DNA of 16,454 nucleotides. Source: an uncultured Caulobacteraceae bacterium (GTDB lineage Bacteria; Pseudomonadota; Alphaproteobacteria; Caulobacterales; Caulobacteraceae). Under the pieces are notes generated by a model. It was not told where the DNA came from. It made no database searches and was given only the letters and a program-made list of their open reading frames with translations. The stretch lies in NCBI GenBank assembly GCA_903884915.1, contig CAISGS010000307.1, positions 1-16,454 of the forward strand, in the 5' to 3' direction. This document shows positions 1-6,794 of this stretch, piece after piece. Made by a program: the position numbers and the translations under genes. Within the stretch, counting starts at the first letter, position 1. The number at the start of each line of letters is the position of its first letter.

Positions 1-4
1 AAAT

Positions 5-47
5 CTTCCCCCTCTGGGGGAAGTACCCGCGCAGCGGGGGTAGGGGG
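5..47. repeat. GC-rich palindromic (REP-like) intergenic repeat
   Basis: Directly after the stop of the DUF3035 gene lies a compact GC-rich nested palindrome. CCCCCT at 8-13 can pair with AGGGGG at 42-47. Inside are two small stems: CCCCC/GGGGG (8-12 with 16-20) and CCCGC/GCGGG (26-30 with 34-38). The overall pattern, a C-run, TCTGGGGGAAG, a GC stem, then AGGGGG, resembles the intergenic palindromic repeats scattered through many alphaproteobacterial genomes. That family assignment is from memory of the pattern. It may also act as a 3' mRNA stabiliser or terminator for the upstream operon. The window edge hides what follows. Confidence 0.55.
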
Positions 48-52
48 TCTTT

Positions 53-625
53 TTACAGACCCGGCAGCTTCAGCTTGCTGCTCTGCTCACGCTTGATCGT
101 CACCGGCTTGTCGCCAAGCAACTTCTTCAGGCGGGCCTCTTCAGCCGCAGGATCGATGGGTTCAACGCCAGCCGCAGCCGCAGAGGCATCAGAGGCCAGT
201 TGCGGGCCTTGGGTCTCGGGCTTGTCCTTGCGCCAGAACATGACGCGGTCGGCAAAGGAGCGGTCCTTATGGGCCAGATCCCCGAACTCATCATCGACCA
301 CGAAGCGGACCAGCGGGTCAGCCTTGTCGGCCCCAGCGCGGGTCACCAAAATCTTTTCGCCTTCAGAACGGATCTCGCCCTGACGATAGCCGAGCAGGGC
401 AGCGCGCGCGGCGCTCTCAGGCTGAAGCTCTTGCGGACGAGGCTCGCCCGGTGCGGGCGGACGCAGGGCATAGTCAGGCGGCACCACCAACGGGGCCTTG
501 GTCACCACACGAAACTCATCAGGGACAACCTTGGACATACCAAGGGCCTTGGAGGCGGATTGGCAGCCGGACAGACCGAGCCCGGCCAGCAGGACGACGG
601 CAACAGCCACGCGATTGATCTTCAT
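53..625 (-). CDS. DUF3035 family outer-membrane lipoprotein (BamF-like)
   Basis: The 190-residue product begins with a lipoprotein signal: Lys/Arg at 2 and 5, a hydrophobic core at 6-18, and the lipobox L-S-G-C with Cys21 as the lipidation site. The mature part is Pro-rich near 45-66 (VVPPDYALRPP, then PGEPRPQE) and ends in a basic segment, VTIKREQSSKLKLPGL, typical of the DUF3035 family. Proteins of this family are annotated in some alphaproteobacteria as BamF, an accessory lipoprotein of the beta-barrel assembly machine; that role is inferred here. The start is supported by AGGAG seven bases upstream. It lies downstream of lspA, the peptidase that would process it, separated by 93 bp with two hairpins. 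Confidence 0.85.
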   Translation of the reverse strand: MKINRVAVAVVLLAGLGLSGCQSASKALGMSKVVPDEFRVVTKAPLVVPPDYALRPPAPGEPRPQELQPESAARAALLGYRQGEIRSEGEKILVTRAGADKADPLVRFVVDDEFGDLAHKDRSFADRVMFWRKDKPETQGPQLASDASAAAAGVEPIDPAAEEARLKKLLGDKPVTIKREQSSKLKLPGL

Positions 626-632
626 CTATAGG

Positions 633-637
633 CTCCT
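633..637 (-). promoter_or_regulatory. Shine-Dalgarno site of the DUF3035 gene
   Basis: AGGAG on the minus strand, seven bases before the ATG at 625. It fixes this start codon. Confidence 0.75.
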
Positions 638-667
638 AGAGACCGCCCCCGGCCTGACTTATTACTC

Positions 668-716
668 TGGTTACCCCATTGTGGGGGCCACTGCCAATCA
701 CCTTCGACACCGAAGG
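668..716 (-). promoter_or_regulatory. Two stem-loops in the lspA to DUF3035 spacer
   Basis: Two inverted repeats fill the 93-bp spacer. The first, at 701-716, pairs CCTTCG with CGAAGG around a four-base loop, starting two bases past the lspA stop. The second, at 668-690, pairs CCCCA with TGGGG around TTG, with an outer TGG/CCA pairing beyond a bulge. Neither is followed by a T-run on the minus strand, so they do not look like intrinsic terminators. They could be RNA-processing or stability elements that set the lipoprotein level relative to lspA; this is inference. Confidence 0.45.
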
Positions 717-718
717 CG

Positions 719-1252
719 TCAAGAACCGCTTTGCGCGTCGGAACCGGCCTTTGTCACCGGTGTTTCGGGGGTCAGAAGGGTGTCGATCAGAAGCACGATC
801 ACGCCAATGGTGATGGCACTGTCGGCCAAATTAAACACCCACGGAAAATGTAGAGCCGAGGCGTCGATGAAATCGCACACTGCGCCCCACCGCACTCGGT
901 CAATCAGGTTCCCAATCGCGCCGCCGAGAATCAGTCCAACCGAGATCGCGAGCCTTGGCCGCTCGATCTTGCGCGCCCAGTTGATCAAGAACAGCGAGAC
1001 CGCCAGCGAGAAGGCTGCCAAGGCCCAGCGCGTAAAGTCTGCATCAGCGCGAAAGAGGCCAAAGCTCACCCCTCGGTTCCAGACCAGCGTCAGGCGCAAC
1101 GGCCCAGCAATATCGACCGAACCAAACAGCGGCAGGTTCAAACCGTTCAGGACCCAAGCCTTGGACACCTGATCGGCAAAGACCACGGCGAAACCGAGCC
1201 CATAGGCCAGCGGGCCTAGAGGACGGTGACGAACGGGGGCGTCTTGGGTCAT
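719..1252 (-). CDS. lspA: Lipoprotein signal peptidase (signal peptidase II)
   Basis: Inner-membrane aspartyl protease that cleaves the signal peptide of prolipoproteins ahead of the lipid-modified cysteine. Counted from the upstream GTG at 1264 the frame is 181 residues. It shows the family signatures: DQVSK (31-35), NRGVSFG (63-69), GNLIDR (118-123, catalytic Asp122) and FNLADS (144-149, catalytic Asp148). Four hydrophobic membrane segments are visible. I prefer the ATG at 1252 (177 residues) because it overlaps the ileS stop as ATGA, a classic translational-coupling junction; the GTG at 1264 is the alternative. The next gene downstream encodes a lipoprotein. Confidence 0.96.
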   Translation of the reverse strand: MTQDAPVRHRPLGPLAYGLGFAVVFADQVSKAWVLNGLNLPLFGSVDIAGPLRLTLVWNRGVSFGLFRADADFTRWALAAFSLAVSLFLINWARKIERPRLAISVGLILGGAIGNLIDRVRWGAVCDFIDASALHFPWVFNLADSAITIGVIVLLIDTLLTPETPVTKAGSDAQSGS

Positions 1253-4149
1253 TTGTGATCCCACGCAGCAACAACGGCAGCATCGCGCAAGGACAGGTCC
1301 AGATAGCGCGGGTCAGTGCCAACTTCGGGCAGGATACGCCAAGAGCGGGCACATTTGCGACCTTCAGCCTTTAGCGGCTCCACAGCCACGCCGACCTGAC
1401 CGGGCAGGCGGAACGCATCGCTCGGCCCCTCCCCCAGCTTGAGCACGGCTTGGCTGGTGCGGAAGGCCTCGGCCGCGTCGATCCGTTCAAAGGCCTTGAG
1501 CACCTCAGGATCGCTCAGCCAGACGACGGGCGCGGCCTCTAGCGCAGATCCGATACGCTTTTCACGGCGCTCCAACTCCAGCGCGCCGGTCACGACCGGC
1601 AAGACCTTGGCCACTTGGCTCCACCAAGCAGCAATCGAAGGATCAAGCCAATCGGCAGGCACCTCTGGCATGACGCGAAGGCAGTTGGAGCCTGCATCCG
1701 GGAACCGGGTGGTCCACGCCTCTTCCATCGTGAAGGATGACAGGGGCGCCAGCCACGCGGTCAGGCGCATAAAGACCTCGTCCATCACCGTGCGGCAGGC
1801 GCGGCGACGTAGGCTGTCTGGTCCATCGCAATAGAGGACATCGCGGCGCACATCGAAATAGAGGGCCGACAGATCGTTGGTGCAGAAGTCCAGCACGGCT
1901 CGGAAAACATCGCTGAAGCGGTACTGGCCATAGGAGGCCCGCACCTCGGCGTCCAACTCGGCCAGACGGTGCAACATCAGCTGCTCCAGTGGCTCCATCT
2001 GATCGCGCGAGACCCGCTCAGCCTCGTCAAAGCCCGCCAGACCGCCGAGCAGATAACGCACCGTATTGCGCAGCTTGCGATAGCCATCGACCACCGTTTG
2101 CAGCACGGTCTTGCCGATCTTCTGGTCTTCTGAATAGTCGACCGTCGCGGCCCAGAGACGCAGAATGTCCGCGCCATTTTCCTTGATGATGACCTGTGGC
2201 TCGACCGCATTGCCGAGCGATTTGGACATCTTCTCGCCCTTCTCGTTCAGGGTCATGCCGTGGGTGATCACCGCCTTGTAGGGCGCGGTGCCACGGGTGC
2301 CGCAGGCTTCGAGCAGGCTGGACTGGAACCAACCGCGATGCTGGTCGGACCCTTCCAAATAGACATCGGCTGGCCAATGGCTGTCGGGGCGGTTCTCGAT
2401 GGTGAAGGCGTGGGTACAGCCTGAATCGAACCAAACATCGAGGATGTCCTCGACCTTTTCGTAATGGTCCGGATCATAGCCCGCGCCGAGGAAGTCGCTG
2501 TCAGGCCGGGTGAACCAGGCATCTGCCCCTTCGGCCTCGATGGCCGAAAGGATGCGTTTGTTGACCTCGATGTCATAGAGCGGTTGGCCGGTGACCTTAT
2601 CGACAAACATGGCCAAGGGCGTTCCCCAGGCGCGCTGGCGGCTGATCAGCCAGTCCGGGCGACCCTCGACCATCGAGCGGATGCGATTGCGGCCCATCTC
2701 TGGATAGAAAGCCGTCTGATCGATGGCAGCCAAGGCCTTGTCGCGCAGGCTGTTGCCCGCCTCATCAGCATGGTCCATGCGGATGAACCATTGCGGCGTA
2801 TTACGGAAAATCACCGGAGCCTTTGAGCGCCAAGAATGGGGATAGGAGTGCTCGAGCCGTCCACGGGCCAGAAGGGTCCCAGCCTCGATCATCTTATCCA
2901 TCACTGCGCCATTGGCCGGTCCGAACTTGCCAGACTTCTTGCCTTCGGTCTCTAGCACCTTGAGGCCCGCAAAGAGCGGCACATGGGGATAGTAGGCGCC
3001 GTCGGCATCGACCGTTTCAGGCACCTCGCGGTGGCCGTGGGCCAGCCAGACCTGATAGTCGTCCTGACCGTGACCCGGAGCCGTATGGACAAAGCCGGTA
3101 CCGGCATCATCGGTGACGTGATCGCCGGACAACATCGGCACCGCAAAGCTGTAGCCCTCGTCAAGTGAGGCCAGCGGATGGGCCATCACCATGCCTTGGC
3201 AGTCCGCCGTTTGCAGGCGCTTCCAAGAGGCGATCTTGGCGGCCAAGGCCACATCGGCGGCCAGCTTATCGGCAACGATGAACCGTTCACCGGGCTTGGA
3301 CCAAGGCTCAAAGGCAAGCCCCGCCTCCATGGTCTCGACCTCATAGAGGCCATAGGCGATCTCTGGATTATAGCTGACCGCGCGATTGGCTGGGATGGTC
3401 CAGGGCGTGGTGGTCCAGATCACCACATCGGCCCCCATCAGGGCCTCGTCGCCCTGGGTGACCGGAAAACGGACCCAGACCGCGGGCGAAACATGGTCGT
3501 GATATTCGACCTCGGCATCGGCCAGAGCCGTGCGCTCGACAGGGCTCCACATGACCGGCTTTGAGCCGCGATAGAGCTGGTGCGAGGCGATGAACTTGTG
3601 GAACTCGGCGACGATCTTGGCTTCGGTGGCAAAGTCCATGGTCGCATAGGGCTCGTCCCAGCGGCCCAGAATGCCCAGACGCTTGAACTCCTCGCGCTGG
3701 ACATTGATCCATTCGGCGGCAAATTCGCGGCAGCGTTCGCGGAACTCGGCCTTGGGCACATCTTCCTTGCGACGACCCTGATTGCGGAACTTCTCTTCGA
3801 TCTTCCACTCGATGGGCAGGCCGTGGCAGTCCCAGCCGGGCACATAGTCGACATCATAGCCCATAAGGAAACGTGACCGGACCACGAAGTCCTTGAGGAT
3901 CTTGTTCAGAGCGTGACCGATATGGATCTGGCCATTGGCATAGGGCGGGCCATCATGGTGCACGAACAGGGGCGCACCAGCAGCTTGCCGCGCCTTACGC
4001 ATGGTCTTGTAGAGATCGGGCTCGGCCCAGCGGGCAAGGATCTCAGGCTCCTTCTGCGGCAATCCCCCGCGCATGGGGAAAGGCGTATCGGGCAAGAACA
4101 CCGTATCGCGATAGTCACGTGGGGTAGCGGGTGCGGCAGCATCGTCCAT
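1249..4149 (-). CDS. ileS: Isoleucyl-tRNA synthetase
   Basis: Class I aminoacyl-tRNA synthetase charging tRNA-Ile, 966 residues, full length. The Rossmann catalytic domain carries YANGQIHIGH (HIGH at 76-79) and EKMSKSLGN (KMSKS at 640-644). The CP1 editing domain, which removes mischarged valine, begins near 200 with WSPVERTALADAEVEY and contains TTTPWTIPANRA (246-257). An anticodon-binding domain follows KMSKS. The extreme C-terminus has KCARSWR (Cys933) where other bacterial IleS carry a multi-cysteine zinc site, and I find no partner cysteines after it, so the zinc finger appears degenerate. The start at 4149 has only a weak ribosome site. ileS leads the lspA/DUF3035 cluster. Confidence 0.98.
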   Translation of the reverse strand: MDDAAAPATPRDYRDTVFLPDTPFPMRGGLPQKEPEILARWAEPDLYKTMRKARQAAGAPLFVHHDGPPYANGQIHIGHALNKILKDFVVRSRFLMGYDVDYVPGWDCHGLPIEWKIEEKFRNQGRRKEDVPKAEFRERCREFAAEWINVQREEFKRLGILGRWDEPYATMDFATEAKIVAEFHKFIASHQLYRGSKPVMWSPVERTALADAEVEYHDHVSPAVWVRFPVTQGDEALMGADVVIWTTTPWTIPANRAVSYNPEIAYGLYEVETMEAGLAFEPWSKPGERFIVADKLAADVALAAKIASWKRLQTADCQGMVMAHPLASLDEGYSFAVPMLSGDHVTDDAGTGFVHTAPGHGQDDYQVWLAHGHREVPETVDADGAYYPHVPLFAGLKVLETEGKKSGKFGPANGAVMDKMIEAGTLLARGRLEHSYPHSWRSKAPVIFRNTPQWFIRMDHADEAGNSLRDKALAAIDQTAFYPEMGRNRIRSMVEGRPDWLISRQRAWGTPLAMFVDKVTGQPLYDIEVNKRILSAIEAEGADAWFTRPDSDFLGAGYDPDHYEKVEDILDVWFDSGCTHAFTIENRPDSHWPADVYLEGSDQHRGWFQSSLLEACGTRGTAPYKAVITHGMTLNEKGEKMSKSLGNAVEPQVIIKENGADILRLWAATVDYSEDQKIGKTVLQTVVDGYRKLRNTVRYLLGGLAGFDEAERVSRDQMEPLEQLMLHRLAELDAEVRASYGQYRFSDVFRAVLDFCTNDLSALYFDVRRDVLYCDGPDSLRRRACRTVMDEVFMRLTAWLAPLSSFTMEEAWTTRFPDAGSNCLRVMPEVPADWLDPSIAAWWSQVAKVLPVVTGALELERREKRIGSALEAAPVVWLSDPEVLKAFERIDAAEAFRTSQAVLKLGEGPSDAFRLPGQVGVAVEPLKAEGRKCARSWRILPEVGTDPRYLDLSLRDAAVVAAWDHK

Positions 4150-4400
4150 GACGAAAATTCCAGATAAAGGGGGCCACGCGGGCCAGAACGGACAGGTCCC
4201 AAACAGCTAGGCCCCTGATGGGTCCGGCTGGGGTCGAAAAGGCGAAAGGGCAACAATCCCGGCGCGTACCAAACTCAAAGGCGGTTAGGCCTTCGAACAG
4301 CGGCATCACACCGGGCGCTTAATTCGCCTCAAGGTCCGAATAATCAACATGGGCTAGACTTATCAGCACAGGGCCATGATCGCCATAGGCTTGACGGAGT
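4150..4400. other. Spacer between ribF and ileS (ileS leader/promoter region)
   Basis: A 251-bp stretch upstream of ileS. It must hold the ileS promoter unless transcription runs through from ribF. I find no convincing intrinsic terminator after ribF and no T-box (not expected in proteobacteria). A weak 15-bp dyad with GGCG/CGCC arms lies near 4314-4328. Short frames that run into ileS here have no family resemblance. Confidence 0.4.
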
Positions 4401-5336
4401 TTAAAGCTCGGGCAGTAGCAGGGCGCGCGCGGCCCGCTCATCTTCATGAATCTGAGCGATCATCGCGTCCAATCCGCCGAACTTTTCCTCCGGGCGCAGG
4501 AAGGCGACCAGTTCAGTCTCGATCGTCTGGCCGTAAAGGTCTTCTCTAAAATCAAACAGCCAGGTCTCAAGCCGCGCATCGACAAGGCCCGTCGTAGGAT
4601 TTTGACCGAGATTGGCCACGCCTGCCACGATCCGGCCATCGGCAAGACGGGTACGGGTGGCGTAGACGCCAAGCTTTGGACGCACATAGTCGCCAAGCGC
4701 GACATTGGCCGTGGGAAAGCCGAGGGTGCGGCCCAGCTTTTGGCCCTCGACGACGACCCCTTCAATGGCAAAGCCCCGGCCCAAGATGGCGCTGGCCCTT
4801 TCGGGCTGGCCTGCGACGAGCGCATCACGCACCGCCGAGGACGAGAACTTGGCCTCCTGATCATCCCCGACCGCCTTTGCGATGGAGACGCCAAAGCCAA
4901 AGCGCTCACCATAGCGGCTCAAGGCCTCAGGATCGCCGGTGCGACCGGCCCCAAAGGTAATGTCAAAGCCCGCCGCGACATGGTGGACACCAAGGCCTTC
5001 GGACAGGACCTCATGGGCGAACCGCTCATCGCTCATGGCTGCCATCTCGGCCTCGAAGGGCAGGACATAGAAAAGGTCGACGCCCATGTCGGACAGGGCT
5101 CTGGCCTGCTGGCTCACGGTCATGAGCCTGAAGGGCTGCGCGTCGGGCTGGAACCAGCGGCGCGGATGGGGCTCAAAACTGATCACGCCAAGGGGCTTGC
5201 CCGCCGTGCGTGCCGCCTCTGCGGCCAAGGCAATGACGCGCTGATGGCCACGGTGCACGCCGTCAAAATTGCCCAGCGCGACGGATGCGCCCTTTACGGC
5301 TGCTGCAATCCCGCGCCAGTCTGTCACCAGCCTCAT
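4401..5336 (-). CDS. ribF: Bifunctional riboflavin kinase / FAD synthetase
   Basis: Converts riboflavin to FMN and then FAD in the cytoplasm; 311 residues, normal for the family. The N-terminal nucleotidyltransferase domain has GNFDGVHRGH (22-31), the HxGH-like ATP site, and FSSSAVRDAL (164-173), equivalent to the ISSTxIR motif. The C-terminal kinase domain has GRTLGFPTAN (202-211, ATP/Mg binding), GVANLGQNPT (239-248) and LETWLFDF (256-263), containing the presumed catalytic Glu257. It sits six bases after the MaoC stop, so the two are probably co-transcribed. ETF and the acyl-CoA dehydrogenase encoded further right are FAD users. Confidence 0.97.
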   Translation of the reverse strand: MRLVTDWRGIAAAVKGASVALGNFDGVHRGHQRVIALAAEAARTAGKPLGVISFEPHPRRWFQPDAQPFRLMTVSQQARALSDMGVDLFYVLPFEAEMAAMSDERFAHEVLSEGLGVHHVAAGFDITFGAGRTGDPEALSRYGERFGFGVSIAKAVGDDQEAKFSSSAVRDALVAGQPERASAILGRGFAIEGVVVEGQKLGRTLGFPTANVALGDYVRPKLGVYATRTRLADGRIVAGVANLGQNPTTGLVDARLETWLFDFREDLYGQTIETELVAFLRPEEKFGGLDAMIAQIHEDERAARALLLPEL

Positions 5337-5342
5337 GGGGAA

Positions 5343-5765
5343 CTATTCCGGCTTACGCGGGGCCATGACCAAGGCCTCGCCTTCGATCACGGGCTTACCG
5401 CCGACATAACAGACGGTCTCGATGGTAACGCGGCCCTTTTCCAGATCGATAGCGGTGACCACGGCCTTGGTGGTGACCTCATCACCGATCTTGACCGGAC
5501 GTTTGAAGCGCAGGGCCTGCTGCATATAGATGGTGCCGGGGCCGGGCAGTTGAGTGCCAATCACGGCAGAAATATAGGCCGCTGAGAGCATCCCGTGGGC
5601 GATACGGGTCTTGAACGGGGTTTGAGCGGCATAGGCCTCGTCCAGGTGGACCGGATTATTGTCACCCGAGACCTCAGCGAACATGACGATGTCGGCCTCA
5701 TGGACCGTCCGCACCATTTCAGCCGATTGGCCAAGGCTCAACTCGTCGAGATAAACGCTCTTCAC
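5343..5765 (-). CDS. MaoC-family (R)-specific enoyl-CoA hydratase-like protein
   Basis: Single-hotdog protein of 140 residues. The hydratase-2 signature is clear: SGDNNPVHLDEAYA (33-46) with the Asp35/His40 catalytic pair, then FKTRIAHGMLSA (51-62). The family hydrates trans-2-enoyl-CoA to (R)-3-hydroxyacyl-CoA, often feeding polyhydroxyalkanoate synthesis (PhaJ type), or acts on short branched substrates; the substrate is not evident from sequence. The start is a GTG with GGGGA about eight bases upstream; the ATG just before it runs into a stop after three codons. It is closely coupled to ribF downstream. It is too short to be the two-domain mesaconyl-CoA hydratase of the ethylmalonyl-CoA pathway. 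Confidence 0.88.
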   Translation of the reverse strand: MKSVYLDELSLGQSAEMVRTVHEADIVMFAEVSGDNNPVHLDEAYAAQTPFKTRIAHGMLSAAYISAVIGTQLPGPGTIYMQQALRFKRPVKIGDEVTTKAVVTAIDLEKGRVTIETVCYVGGKPVIEGEALVMAPRKPE

Positions 5766-5828
5766 CGCTAATTCCCCATCTATGTTCGGACATCTTGTAG
5801 CGCGGTCGCGGGCAAATGCGAACGCCGC

Positions 5829-5840
5829 TTTTGGCCAAAA
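5829..5840. repeat. Perfect 12-bp palindrome
   Basis: TTTTGGCCAAAA, perfectly self-complementary, in the 82-bp gap between the HAD gene stop and the MaoC gene start. It could be a regulator binding site for the MaoC-ribF unit; no known operator was matched. Confidence 0.4.
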
Positions 5841-5847
5841 TCTGCGA

Positions 5848-6744
5848 CTACCAGACCAAATCCATCATGGCATAGGTCGCAGAGACGCCCGATGAGGCCA
5901 AAAGCTGGGCCGTGCGACCTGCATCCATCTGGCCAGCCCCGTCGACCGTATCGGCCGCATGGATACCCGCCGCGATAAAGAGGCAGTCGAGACCCTGAAG
6001 ATTGGCACCGCGCACATCGGTTGGCGCGCCATCGCCGACGCAGAGCACCCGCGACGGATCGACCGGACTGCCCAAGATTCGCGAGGCTTCGGCGAGGCAC
6101 AGATCATAGATCGGCGCATGGGGCTTGCCTGCCATAAGGACCGTTCCGCCCATCTGTGCATAAAGATCGGCCAAGGCGCCGCCGCAATAGATCAGCTTAC
6201 CGCCGCGCTGCACGACCTTGTCTGGATTGGCGCAGATCATGTCGAGGCCGCGCTCAAGCGCCTGCTCGAACCGGGCGCGGTAGTCTTCGGGCGTGTCCAC
6301 CTCGTCGTCGAAGGGACCGGTGCAGGAGATGAAATCAGCCGCCTCTGGACCGGCGAAGGACAGACCAAGGCCCTCATAGAGGATGGCGTCGCGGTCAGGG
6401 CCGATGGTCCAAGCCGATTGCGGGGCTCTGGCAGATAAGAGCGCGCGCGTGGCATCGCCCGAACTGACAAAGGCGCTCCAAGCCCGGTCAGGAACACCAA
6501 GCTCATGGAGCTGCGGCACAACATCGGATGAAGGGCGCGGCGCGTTGGAGATCAGAACGACCGGTCCCACCTCGACCCCAAATCGCGCCAAGGCCTCATA
6601 GGCCTGCGGGAAGCTTTCGCGGCCATTGTGAATGACGCCCCAGACATCGGACAGGATGACGTCATAACGGTCAGCAATGTCCCGCAGTCCATTGATCAAA
6701 ATGGGTTCGGGAGGGGTTTGGGGGTCTGATAGGTTCATGCGCAT
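5848..6744 (-). CDS. HAD superfamily subfamily IIA phosphatase (TIGR01459-like)
   Basis: A 298-residue haloacid dehalogenase-type hydrolase. Motif I is SDVWGVIHNG (Asp33 nucleophile; the second acidic residue of the usual DxD is replaced by Trp, as I recall for this TIGR01459 subgroup). Motif II is LISNAPRPS (64-72), motif III is the Lys of AGKPH, and motif IV is CVGDGAPTDVRGA. The IIA-type cap lies between motifs II and III. The substrate is unknown. The family frequently sits next to ribF in alphaproteobacteria, which suggests a role in riboflavin/FMN phosphate metabolism, but this is inference. Two in-frame ATGs (6744 and 6738) are possible starts and neither has a good ribosome site. Confidence 0.87.
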   Translation of the reverse strand: MRMNLSDPQTPPEPILINGLRDIADRYDVILSDVWGVIHNGRESFPQAYEALARFGVEVGPVVLISNAPRPSSDVVPQLHELGVPDRAWSAFVSSGDATRALLSARAPQSAWTIGPDRDAILYEGLGLSFAGPEAADFISCTGPFDDEVDTPEDYRARFEQALERGLDMICANPDKVVQRGGKLIYCGGALADLYAQMGGTVLMAGKPHAPIYDLCLAEASRILGSPVDPSRVLCVGDGAPTDVRGANLQGLDCLFIAAGIHAADTVDGAGQMDAGRTAQLLASSGVSATYAMMDLVW

Positions 6745-6794
6745 GGGCTACAGCGCCAAGCGGGCCGGATCAAGTCACCCTGATCAATCAGCCC

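Noticed and set aside
498..1172. Plus-strand frame opposite lspA and the lipoprotein gene
   Set aside because: It overlaps two well-supported minus-strand genes; its Arg/Ser/Thr-rich composition is typical of a shadow frame.
4115..4309. Possible small gene or leader peptide upstream of ileS on the minus strand
   Set aside because: No Ile-codon run, no ribosome site and it overlaps the ileS start; no attenuator structure was seen.
4446..5585. Long plus-strand open frame of 379 codons opposite ribF and the MaoC gene
   Set aside because: It is antisense to two genes with clear motifs, has no family resemblance or ribosome site, and long antisense frames are expected in GC-rich coding DNA.
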